The notes under the pieces were generated by a model. That model searched no databases, was not told the DNA's origin, and saw nothing but the letters and a program-made list of their open reading frames with translations. Positions 1 to 5,582 of a stretch of 5,582 nucleotides of DNA are shown piece after piece (position 1 is the stretch's first letter; every line of letters starts with the position of its first letter). Origin of the DNA: an uncultured Selenomonadaceae bacterium (GTDB taxonomy: Bacteria > Bacillota > Negativicutes > Selenomonadales > Selenomonadaceae); contig CAJOQC010000142.1 of NCBI GenBank assembly GCA_905236785.1, positions 1 through 5,582 on the forward strand, in the 5' to 3' direction. A program made the position numbers and the translations under genes.

Positions 1-1
1 A

Positions 2-814
2 ATCACGCCCGCGCAAGTGAGAAAATGGCAAAATGAACTGCTGGAGGCAGAATATAAGCCGGGACACAGCGCGAAGGACGAAAAGACCGCGCCCCGGCAA
101 TACGCCCCAACCTATCTGAAAACCGTCAACGCTCAACTATCAGCAATTTTCAACTATGCCATGAAATTTTATAAACTGCCCTCAAATCCTGCCCGCCTTG
201 CCGGGAGTATCGGAAAACAGAACGCCGACAAGGTAGACTTCTGGACACGGCAGGAATTTGAGAACTTCTTGAAGGCCGTTTCTGACAAACCGACCTCAAA
301 GGCCGCTTTTAGTCTCCTGTTTTGGACGGGCTGCCGCTGTGGGGAACTTCTCGCCCTCACGCTGGAGGATATAGACTTTGAGGCAAAGACCCTGCACATA
401 GACAAAAGCTATACGCGCCTCAATGGGCAAGACCTTATCCAACGACCAAAGACGGAAAAAAGCATTCGGACAATTACCCTCCCCGGCTTTCTCCTCGATG
501 TTCTACGGGAATACCTTGCCGCCATCTATGAGCCGCAACCGAAAGAGCGGCTTTTCGATGTGACAAAGCACTATTTGAAGCATGAAATGGAAAGAGGCTG
601 CAAGCTCTCTGGCGTGCGTCGGATTCGTGTTCACGACCTCCGACACTCTCACGCCTCCCTGCTTATCGAAATGGGCTGCTCCCCGCTCCTCATAAAAGAA
701 CGCCTTGGACACGAGAAAATACAAACCACCTTGCAGACCTATTCCCACCTCTACCCAAACAAACAAGAGGAACTTGCGAAAAAACTTGAAAAACTCACTT
801 CAAGAAAAAAATAG
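2..814 (+). CDS. Tyrosine-type site-specific recombinase (integrase), 5'-truncated by the window edge
   Basis: This is the C-terminal part of a phage/ICE-type tyrosine recombinase, which cuts and rejoins DNA at attachment sites through a 3'-phosphotyrosine intermediate. The frame stays open to the window edge: codons before the GTG at 17 read ITPAQ and join naturally to VRKWQNELL, a typical core-binding-domain stretch. The GTG is therefore not the real start, and the N-terminal arm-binding domain is missing. Counting from that GTG, residues 1-62 are the end of the SAM-like core-binding domain and about 75-255 the catalytic domain. The full catalytic set is visible: R107 (GCRCGELLAL), K145 (PKTEKS), H206 and R209 (HDLRHSH), H232 (GHE) and nucleophile Y242 (TYSHLYP). 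The C-terminus is intact, so nothing visible disables the enzyme. It resembles Gram-positive Tn916-like and temperate-phage integrases. It converges on guaA with 75 bases between the stop codons, which suggests an element inserted at the guaA 3' end. Confidence 0.95.
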   Translation: MTPAQVRKWQNELLEAEYKPGHSAKDEKTAPRQYAPTYLKTVNAQLSAIFNYAMKFYKLPSNPARLAGSIGKQNADKVDFWTRQEFENFLKAVSDKPTSKAAFSLLFWTGCRCGELLALTLEDIDFEAKTLHIDKSYTRLNGQDLIQRPKTEKSIRTITLPGFLLDVLREYLAAIYEPQPKERLFDVTKHYLKHEMERGCKLSGVRRIRVHDLRHSHASLLIEMGCSPLLIKERLGHEKIQTTLQTYSHLYPNKQEELAKKLEKLTSRKK

Positions 815-842
815 AACGTTTTTAGTACCTTTCACCCGCTCA

Positions 843-883
843 AAAAACCGCTATCCCTCACCACGCAAGGGATAGCGGTTTTT
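843..883. terminator. Bidirectional rho-independent terminator between integrase and guaA
   Basis: A perfect 16-bp inverted repeat (843-858 against 868-883) encloses a 9-base loop. Its core is CCGCTATCCCT / AGGGATAGCGG, flanked by A5 on the left and T5 on the right. Read on either strand, the GC-rich stem ends in a run of U, so it can stop both the rightward integrase transcript and the leftward typA-guaA transcript. It begins 6 bases past the guaA stop codon and 28 bases past the integrase stop codon. If the attachment core lies within guaA, the hairpin would belong to the mobile element rather than the original chromosome. Confidence 0.93.
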
Positions 884-889
884 CTTCCT

Positions 890-2437
890 TTACTCAAATT
901 CAATGGTGGCGGGGGGCTTGCCGGTGCAGTCGTACAACACGCGGTTTATGCCCTTCACTTCGTTGACGATGCGGTTGGCCGTCTTGTGGAGCATTTCCCA
1001 TGGCAGGGCGGCACATTCGGCGGTCATAAAGTCGTCGGTCTTTACGGCGCGAAGGGCGACGGCGTAATCATAAGTGCGCCCGTCCCCCATTACGCCCACG
1101 GAACGCATATTGGTGAGGGCGGCAAAATACTGCCCAAGTTCCGGGGCGACGCCGAAATTGTCTATTTCCTCGCGGTAAATGGCATCCGCCTCCTGCAAAA
1201 TTTTCACCTTGTCGGCGGTGACTTCGCCGATTATGCGAATACCAAGCCCTGGCCCGGGGAAGGGCTGGCGGTTCACCAAGCAGCCGGGCAGCCCCAAGGC
1301 TTTGCCCACGGCGCGAACTTCGTCCTTAAAGAGCAACCGCAGAGGCTCTATTATCTCCTTAAAATCCACATAATCCGGCAGGCCGCCAACATTGTGGTGG
1401 CTCTTTATCACCGCGCTTTTGCCAAGGCCGCTTTCAATAACGTCGGGGTAAATCGTCCCCTGCACCAAAAAATCCACCGCGCCGATTTTTTTGGCCTCTT
1501 CCTCAAAAACGCGAATAAATTCTTCGCCGATGGTTTTTCGTTTCGCCTCCGGGTCGGTTATGCCCTTTAGCCGCGAATAAAACCGTTCGGCGGCGTTGAC
1601 GCGGATAAAGTTTAGGTCAAAATTGCCCTTCGCGCCGAAAACCGCCTCCACCTCTTCGCCTTCGTTCTTTCGCATAAGCCCGTGATCCACAAAGACGCAG
1701 GTGAGCTGTTTTCCCACGGCGCGGCTTAAAAGAGCCGCCGCCACCGCCGAATCCACGCCCCCCGACAAGGCGCAAAGCACCTTGCCGCCGCCGATTTTCT
1801 CCCGCAGACTTTCTACGGAAGTTTGCACAAAGGACTCCGTTTGCCAAGTCCCTTTTGCGCCGCAGACGTTAAGGACAAAGTTTTTCAGCATGGTTTTTCC
1901 TTCGTCGGTGTGGAGTACCTCCGGGTGAAACTGGGTGGCGTAGAGTTTTTTTGCCCCGTTTTCCATGGCCGCCACGGGGCAATTTGCCGTTTTGGCGGTA
2001 ACGGTGAACCCCGGCGGCAGTTGGGCGATTTTGTCCGTATGGCTCATCCAACAGACGGTTTTGCCGCCGACGCCGTCGAACAGGGGCGAGGACGCCACAA
2101 TTTCCGTTTCCGTGCGCCCGTATTCGCTCACGTCGGCGTGGGTCACTTCGCCGCCCAAAATCTTTGCCATGGCCTGCGCCCCGTAGCAGATGCCAAGGAC
2201 GGGAATACCGAGTTCAAAAATCTCTTTGGCGCAAAGGGGCGCATCCTTTTCGTTCACGCTGTTCGGCCCGCCGGTCAAAATTATGCCCGCGGGATTTTTT
2301 TTCTTTATTTCCTCAAGGGAAAGGGTATAGGGGAAAACTTCGGAATAAACATTGTTTTCCCTTACGCGGCGGGCGATAAGGCGGTTATACTGCCCTCCAA
2401 AGTCAAGGACGACAACAGATTCTGCGGTTTCTTTCAT
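890..2437 (-). CDS. guaA: GMP synthase (glutamine-hydrolysing)
   Basis: Cytosolic enzyme of purine nucleotide synthesis that converts XMP, ATP and glutamine to GMP, AMP, PPi and glutamate. The chosen product is 515 aa, close to the 513-525 aa usual for bacterial GuaA. Residues 1 to about 190 form the class I glutamine amidotransferase domain with the triad C84 (GICYG), H171 and E173 (QFHPEV). About 215-395 is the ATP-pyrophosphatase domain with P-loop SGGVDS at 225-230. The C-terminal dimerisation and XMP-binding domain follows, starting near [12 protein letters not shown] (390-401) and ending KPPATIEFE, the conserved family terminus. The frame extends upstream to a start at 2491, but the ATG at 2437 is preferred: it has an SD sequence 7 bases upstream, gives the family N-terminus and avoids overlapping typA. 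It is the second gene of a typA-guaA operon. The 3' end is complete although an integrase lies next to it, as expected when an element regenerates the end of its target gene. Confidence 0.98.
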   Translation of the reverse strand: MKETAESVVVLDFGGQYNRLIARRVRENNVYSEVFPYTLSLEEIKKKNPAGIILTGGPNSVNEKDAPLCAKEIFELGIPVLGICYGAQAMAKILGGEVTHADVSEYGRTETEIVASSPLFDGVGGKTVCWMSHTDKIAQLPPGFTVTAKTANCPVAAMENGAKKLYATQFHPEVLHTDEGKTMLKNFVLNVCGAKGTWQTESFVQTSVESLREKIGGGKVLCALSGGVDSAVAAALLSRAVGKQLTCVFVDHGLMRKNEGEEVEAVFGAKGNFDLNFIRVNAAERFYSRLKGITDPEAKRKTIGEEFIRVFEEEAKKIGAVDFLVQGTIYPDVIESGLGKSAVIKSHHNVGGLPDYVDFKEIIEPLRLLFKDEVRAVGKALGLPGCLVNRQPFPGPGLGIRIIGEVTADKVKILQEADAIYREEIDNFGVAPELGQYFAALTNMRSVGVMGDGRTYDYAVALRAVKTDDFMTAECAALPWEMLHKTANRIVNEVKGINRVLYDCTGKPPATIEFE

Positions 2438-2444
2438 CAAATTC

Positions 2445-2453
2445 TCACTTCCT
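2445..2453 (-). promoter_or_regulatory. guaA ribosome binding site overlapping the typA stop codon
   Basis: On the minus strand the junction reads AGGAAGTGAGAATTTGATG. AGGAAGTGA matches the extended Shine-Dalgarno AGGAGGTGA at all but one base and lies 7 bases before the guaA ATG. Its last three bases are the TGA stop codon of typA. This decides the guaA start and implies that ribosomes finishing typA are placed on the guaA start region. Confidence 0.85.
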
Positions 2454-4268
2454 GGCGTTTTTGGCGGCGCGGCCGCGGGTGGTGCGATCAAGGACGAGCT
2501 TACGGAGGCGAATGCTCTGGGGCGTTACCTCCACAAGTTCGTCTTCGTTTATGTATTCCAATGCTTGCTCAAGGCTAAGTATACGCGGCGGCACAAGGCG
2601 AATTGCTTCGTCGGAGGAGGAAGTCCGCATATTTGAAACGTGTTTTTCCTTGCATGGGTTGATGTCCATATCCATCTCCCGGGAATTTTCCCCCACAATC
2701 ATGCCTTCGTAAACCTGTTGCCCCGGCGAAATGAACATTGTGCCACGATCCTGCAGGGTATATATGCCGTAGCCCGTGGTTTCCCCCTGCTCGAAGGCCA
2801 CCAAAGAACCGCGGGTGCGCCCCGGTATGTCGCCCTTGTAGGGGACGTAGCCTTGGAACACATGGTTCATTATGCCGTTGCCCTTCGTGTTGGTGAGAAG
2901 CTCGGAGCGGAAACCGATAAGCCCCCGGGCGGGAATGGAAAACTCCATGCGCATATAGCCCGCCACTTCCGTCATGCCCAGCATCTGCGCCTTGCGCGTG
3001 CCAAGGGACTCCATAACCGTACCCATGTATTCTTGGGGTACTTCCACCGTGAGGTTTTCCATAGGCTCGCATTTTTGCCCGTTGATGGTTTTGTACACCA
3101 CTTCCGGCTTCCCCACTTGGAGTTCGTAGCCTTCCCGGCGCATTTGTTCGATGAGTATGGAAAGGTGCAGTTCGCCGCGCCCCGACACCTTAAAGACATC
3201 CGCGCTGTCCGTTTCCTCCACCCGCAAAGCCACGTTCGTTTCCACTTCCTTAAACAGGCGGTCGCGAATGTGGCGGCTGGTGACGAATTGCCCTTCGCGC
3301 CCGGCGAAAGGTCCTGTGTTTACGCCAAAGGTCATGGACAATGTGGGTTCGTCAATGTTTATCATGGGGAGTTGCTCCGGCTTATCCGCGTCGGCCACGG
3401 TGTAGCCGATGCTGACGTCGTTAAGCCCCGTCAGCGCGACTATTTCCCCGGCGGCGGCTTCTTCCGTTTCAACGCGACCCAAGCCTTGATAGACGAACAC
3501 TTTGCCGATTTTCGCCTTTATGGGTTGGTCTGCCCCCATGAGGGTGACGTTTTGCCCCGGGCGAGCCGTGCCGCGAATGATGCGGCCTATTGCCACCCGC
3601 CCCACATATTCGTCCGGCTCCAAGGTGGTCACCATCATTTGAAGCGGCGCATCCGGGTCTCCCTTGGGCGCAGGGATTTCCTTTATAATCGTGTCCATGA
3701 GGGGTTTTAGGTTGTCGCTTTCTTCGTCCATGGAGAGTTTGGCGATGCCTTCGCGGGCGGCGCAGTACACGGCGGGGAAATCAAGCTGCTCGTCGTCGGC
3801 ATCTAGCTCCATAAAAAGCTCCAAAACTTCGTCGTACACGTCATCCACACGTCTGTCCGGGCGGTCGATTTTGTTTATGACAACTATGGGCTTTAGCTTT
3901 TGCTCCAACGCCTTTTTCAGCACATATTTTGTTTGGGGCATAGGGCCTTCAAAAGCGTCCACAAGAAGCAAAACACCGTCCACCATGTTGAGGACCCGCT
4001 CCACTTCGCCGCCGAAGTCCGCATGGCCGGGGGTGTCCACAATGTTTATTTTTACGCCGTTATACATGACGGCGGTGTTTTTGGACAAGATGGTGATGCC
4101 ACGCTCCCGTTCGAGGTCGCCGGAGTCCATTACCCGCTCGGCCACCTGCTCGTTGGCGCGGAAAATATGGCTTTGGCGGAGCATGGAGTCAACCAAAGTT
4201 GTCTTGCCGTGATCGACGTGGGCGATAATCGCCACGTTTCTTATATTTTCATTGACGGTAACACTCAT
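2445..4268 (-). CDS. typA: Translational GTPase TypA/BipA
   Basis: Ribosome-associated GTPase of the EF-G/LepA family, linked in other bacteria to 50S subunit assembly and to growth under stress or cold. The 607-aa length equals that of E. coli BipA. The GTP-binding motifs are intact: G1 AHVDHGKTT (16-24), G2 RGITI (56-60), G3 DTPGH (78-82), G4 NKID (132-135) and a G5-like CAA near 169-171. A beta-barrel domain II follows (about 205-300), then EF-G domain III-like and V-like regions (about 305-480) and the TypA-specific C-terminal domain. The latter contains the [14 protein letters not shown] loop (542-555) and the [14 protein letters not shown] segment (560-573). The basic tail ([10 protein letters not shown]) is usual for the family. 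The ATG at 4268 is the only reasonable start; GGAGG lies upstream at a rather long 15-base spacing. typA is first in an operon with guaA and has its own promoter 46 bases upstream of the start codon. Confidence 0.98.
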   Translation of the reverse strand: MSVTVNENIRNVAIIAHVDHGKTTLVDSMLRQSHIFRANEQVAERVMDSGDLERERGITILSKNTAVMYNGVKINIVDTPGHADFGGEVERVLNMVDGVLLLVDAFEGPMPQTKYVLKKALEQKLKPIVVINKIDRPDRRVDDVYDEVLELFMELDADDEQLDFPAVYCAAREGIAKLSMDEESDNLKPLMDTIIKEIPAPKGDPDAPLQMMVTTLEPDEYVGRVAIGRIIRGTARPGQNVTLMGADQPIKAKIGKVFVYQGLGRVETEEAAAGEIVALTGLNDVSIGYTVADADKPEQLPMINIDEPTLSMTFGVNTGPFAGREGQFVTSRHIRDRLFKEVETNVALRVEETDSADVFKVSGRGELHLSILIEQMRREGYELQVGKPEVVYKTINGQKCEPMENLTVEVPQEYMGTVMESLGTRKAQMLGMTEVAGYMRMEFSIPARGLIGFRSELLTNTKGNGIMNHVFQGYVPYKGDIPGRTRGSLVAFEQGETTGYGIYTLQDRGTMFISPGQQVYEGMIVGENSREMDMDINPCKEKHVSNMRTSSSDEAIRLVPPRILSLEQALEYINEDELVEVTPQSIRLRKLVLDRTTRGRAAKNARK

Positions 4269-4283
4269 AATTAAAAAAACTTG

Positions 4284-4288
4284 CCTCC
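4284..4288 (-). promoter_or_regulatory. typA ribosome binding site (long spacing)
   Basis: The minus strand carries GGGAGGC with GGAGG at 4284-4288, 15 bases before the typA ATG. That spacing is longer than the usual 5-10, and the gap is AT-rich with a run of seven T. Another AT-rich tract lies just upstream of the SD. No closer SD sequence and no alternative in-frame start are visible. Confidence 0.65.
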
Positions 4289-4313
4289 CAAAAATAAAAA
4301 AGTTACGTCGGTT

Positions 4314-4342
4314 ATTATAGCCGCTTTAGAGCGTTGCGTCAA
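4314..4342 (-). promoter_or_regulatory. Sigma-A-type promoter of the typA-guaA operon
   Basis: On the minus strand, TTGACG (4337-4342) and a perfect TATAAT (4314-4319) are separated by exactly 17 bases. That is 11 of 12 consensus bases at optimal spacing. Transcription should start near 4307, giving a leader of about 40 bases before the typA ATG. The promoter lies downstream of the mdh terminator, so typA-guaA is a separate transcription unit. An inverted repeat overlaps the -35 box and may be an operator. Confidence 0.88.
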
Positions 4343-4351
4343 CGAAGGCGG
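4321..4351. repeat. Imperfect inverted repeat across the typA promoter -35 box and spacer
   Basis: The inner arms CGTTG (4332-4336) and CAACG (4340-4344) are perfect around a 3-base centre. The outer arms CCGCTTT (4321-4327) and AAGGCGG (4345-4351) match at all but one pair, with four unpaired bases (4328-4331) on one side. The repeat covers the -35 box and part of the spacer, where a repressor could bind. No regulator family can be assigned, and chance is possible for arms this short. Confidence 0.35.
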
Positions 4352-4380
4352 AGGTTGCGGGCAAATTATTTTTCAAAAAT

Positions 4381-4418
4381 AAAAGCCCACGGAGTGTATC
4401 GCCCCGTAGGCTTTTTTT
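4381..4418 (-). terminator. Rho-independent terminator of mdh
   Basis: A 12-bp stem (4381-4392 with 4404-4415) encloses an 11-base loop. The one imperfect pair (4388/4408) is a U-G wobble in the minus-strand RNA and a C/A mismatch in the plus-strand RNA. The minus-strand stem is followed by a U-rich tail (UUUUAUUUUU). It begins 18 bases past the mdh stop codon and separates mdh from the typA promoter. The better minus-strand pairing assigns it to mdh. Confidence 0.88.
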
Positions 4419-4436
4419 GATTTATAAATTATAATC

Positions 4437-5405
4437 TTACTTCAAAGCATCGCCCAATTTGCTGTTGGTGTCGCGAGCCGCCGCAACACTCTCGGCAAAC
4501 TTGTCTTTTTCCGCGCCTTCAAGTTTGACTTCAACAATTTTTTCCATGCCGTCTTTGCCAAGGATAACGGGTACGCCGATGCAAAGGTCTTTTTCGCCGT
4601 ATTCGCCGTCAAGATACACGCAACAAGGCATAAGTTTCTTTGCATCAAGAGCAATCGCCTCCACCATGGCGGCAGCCGCTGCGCCCGGCGCATACCAAGC
4701 GGAAGTGCCAAGAAGTTTCGTAAGAGTCGCGCCGCCCACCTTCGTCTGCTCAACAGCGTCGGTAATGGCCGCATCGTCAAGGAAATTAGTGATGGGAATG
4801 CCGCGATAGGTAGCAAGGCTCACCAAAGGAACCATGGTCTTGTCGCTGTGACCGCCGATAACCGTGCCGTCAATATCCGTCGGAGTTGCGGGGTAGCCGG
4901 CCTTTTGCAAAGCCTTCGAGAGGAAATAACGGAAACGACTGCTGTCGAGCATACCGCCCTGGCCGATAACACGATTGCGCGGGAGTTTGGAGTTTTTAAT
5001 CGTGAGGTAGGTCATAGCGTCCATGGGGTTCGAGATAATGATGAATATTGCGTTCGGCGAATATTTCAAAGCCTGATCAACCACACCGCCGACAATTTTG
5101 GAATTTGTGCCTATTAAGTCCTCGCGGCTCATACCCGGCTTGCGGGGAATGCCGGAGGTGATAACCACAACATCGCTACCTGCCGTGGGTGCGTAGCCGT
5201 TTTCGTCGCCGATTGCGGCGGTTGCGCCCGTTACGGTTGTATCGAAATTAAGAATGTGCGCTGTCTGCATGATGTCCATTGCCTTGCCTTCGGACAAACC
5301 TTCCTTAATATCAATCAAAACAACTTCGCTGCAAAAATTTTTGGCGGCAAGAACATTGGCCACGGTTGCGCCGACATTGCCGGCACCGACAACTGTTACT
5401 TTCAT
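4437..5405 (-). CDS. mdh: NAD-dependent malate dehydrogenase (LDH-like type)
   Basis: Cytosolic enzyme that interconverts malate and oxaloacetate with NAD+/NADH, acting in the TCA cycle or, in anaerobes, in the reductive branch to fumarate and succinate. The 322-aa product has the Rossmann motif GAGNVG (7-12) and D32 at the end of the second strand (VVLIDIKEG), which favours NAD over NADP. The specificity loop is PRKPGMSRED, with R88 where lactate dehydrogenases have Gln, so malate rather than lactate is expected; R94 is the second substrate arginine. N126-P127 (ISNP), D154 (LDSSRF, with R157) and catalytic H186 (GGHSD) complete the active site. The usual HGD is HSD here. The ATG at 5405 has AGGAGG 10 bases upstream and sits directly before the family N-terminus MKVTVVGAGNVG. 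The gene is monocistronic, with its own promoter and terminator. Confidence 0.96.
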   Translation of the reverse strand: MKVTVVGAGNVGATVANVLAAKNFCSEVVLIDIKEGLSEGKAMDIMQTAHILNFDTTVTGATAAIGDENGYAPTAGSDVVVITSGIPRKPGMSREDLIGTNSKIVGGVVDQALKYSPNAIFIIISNPMDAMTYLTIKNSKLPRNRVIGQGGMLDSSRFRYFLSKALQKAGYPATPTDIDGTVIGGHSDKTMVPLVSLATYRGIPITNFLDDAAITDAVEQTKVGGATLTKLLGTSAWYAPGAAAAAMVEAIALDAKKLMPCCVYLDGEYGEKDLCIGVPVILGKDGMEKIVEVKLEGAEKDKFAESVAAARDTNSKLGDALK

Positions 5406-5415
5406 AATTATGTTT

Positions 5416-5421
5416 CCTCCT
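5416..5421 (-). promoter_or_regulatory. mdh ribosome binding site
   Basis: A full AGGAGG lies 10 bases upstream of the mdh ATG, within GAGGAGGAAAC on the minus strand. It supports the start at 5405 and predicts strong translation initiation. Confidence 0.85.
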
Positions 5422-5430
5422 CAAATTATG

Positions 5431-5446
5431 GCGGCATATTCGCCGC
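5431..5446 (-). other. Small hairpin in the mdh 5' leader
   Basis: GCGGC (5431-5435) and GCCGC (5442-5446) form a 5-bp all-GC stem with a 6-base loop between the predicted transcription start and the SD sequence. No U run follows, so it is not a terminator. It could stabilise the transcript or affect ribosome access; no known riboswitch class is recognised in such a short leader. Confidence 0.4.
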
Positions 5447-5465
5447 ACGGAAATTAACTTTGCTT

Positions 5466-5493
5466 ATTATAGCACGTTTTCGGAAAATTTCAA
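5466..5493 (-). promoter_or_regulatory. Sigma-A-type promoter of mdh with extended -10
   Basis: On the minus strand a perfect TATAAT (5466-5471) is preceded by TGC, an extended -10 element. TTGAAA (5488-5493) lies 16 bases further upstream and matches the -35 consensus at five of six bases. Transcription should begin near 5459, giving a leader of about 55 bases. It is the only good promoter seen upstream of mdh. Confidence 0.85.
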
Positions 5494-5503
5494 AAACATT
5501 TTT

Positions 5504-5582
5504 AAGGAAACACTGCATAAATGAGTTCGTGCCATTGCCGAGGGATTTTTTCGGCAGACAAGGAATGACGACGAAGCGTAGT
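5504..5582. mobile_element. Possible edge of an insertion sequence or MITE-like repeat (cut by the window)
   Basis: The sequence from AAGGAAACACTGCATAAATG onward resembles the general form of transposon terminal repeats (GGAAAC-CTG followed by AT-rich bases). It starts right after the T-rich stretch upstream of the mdh promoter. It includes a 6-bp inverted repeat, TGCCGA (5536-5541) and TCGGCA (5551-5556), with a 9-base loop, and has no open reading frame. The second end, any target-site duplication and any transposase would lie beyond 5582. The assignment rests on appearance only. Ordinary intergenic DNA, or the end of an upstream unit, is possible. Confidence 0.3.

Noticed and set aside
17..19. 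GTG at 17 as the integrase start codon
   Set aside because: The frame is open upstream with residues (ITPAQ) that fit the core-binding domain, and the protein would lack the N-terminal arm-binding domain; the gene is cut by the window.
2438..2491. Longer guaA start adding 18 residues ([18 protein letters not shown])
   Set aside because: It overlaps the typA coding region in another frame, the added residues are unlike any GuaA N-terminus, and the ATG at 2437 has a strong SD sequence 7 bases upstream.
986..2578. Plus-strand open frames of up to 251 codons opposite guaA
   Set aside because: They are antisense shadows of guaA in GC-rich codons, with no family resemblance and no suitable start signals seen.
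2640..3710. Long open frame of 356 codons on the plus strand
   Set aside because: It is antisense to typA, its translation shows no recognisable domain, and typA is clearly coding across the whole stretch.
3664..4274. Plus-strand open frames of 182 and 124 codons opposite the typA 5' half
   Set aside because: Both are antisense to the conserved GTPase domain; the composition (Ser-rich in one) is that of a reverse-strand artefact.
4442..4816. Alternative minus-strand frame of 124 codons within mdh
   Set aside because: It overlaps mdh in a second frame of the same strand; the mdh frame holds all the family motifs.
5536..5556. Hairpin TGCCGA / TCGGCA as a terminator
   Set aside because: The stem is only 6 bp and no U run follows it on either strand, so intrinsic termination is not supported.
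1..5582. CRISPR array, tRNA, rRNA or known riboswitch
   Set aside because: No regularly spaced repeats, tRNA-like cloverleaf, rRNA segments or riboswitch signatures were seen; the intergenic regions are short and explained by promoters, terminators and leaders.

Overview
The window shows a bacterial chromosome segment with a mobile-element end on its left. The protein sequences and signals (strong SD sequences, sigma-A type promoters, Tn916/phage-type integrase, Firmicutes-like GuaA and TypA) suggest a Firmicutes-type organism. The malate dehydrogenase is of the LDH-like NAD+ class also common in anaerobes that make succinate or propionate. A Negativicutes-like host is my best guess, at low confidence and without any database search.

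Layout. Positions 2-814 (+) hold the C-terminal part of a tyrosine recombinase whose N-terminus lies left of the window. It converges on guaA (890-2437, -), and a perfect 16-bp bidirectional terminator hairpin (843-883) lies between them. An integrase abutting the 3' end of guaA is the classic arrangement of an integrated island, ICE or prophage using guaA as its attachment gene. Upstream of guaA on the minus strand is typA/bipA (2445-4268, -). The typA stop codon sits inside the guaA ribosome binding site with 7 bases between the genes, so they form a translationally coupled typA-guaA operon. This operon has its own near-consensus promoter (TTGACG-N17-TATAAT) at 4314-4342. Further upstream is a single-gene unit, mdh (4437-5405, -), with an extended -10 promoter (5466-5493) and a rho-independent terminator (4381-4418).

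The last ~80 bases (about 5504-5582) contain no gene. They look unlike the rest of the intergenic region and may be the edge of an insertion sequence or MITE-like repeat cut by the window.

The core genes are housekeeping: GMP synthesis, a ribosome-associated GTPase, and malate/oxaloacetate interconversion. I found no new multi-gene system inside the window. The accessory content is the integrase, and any cargo would lie left of position 1.
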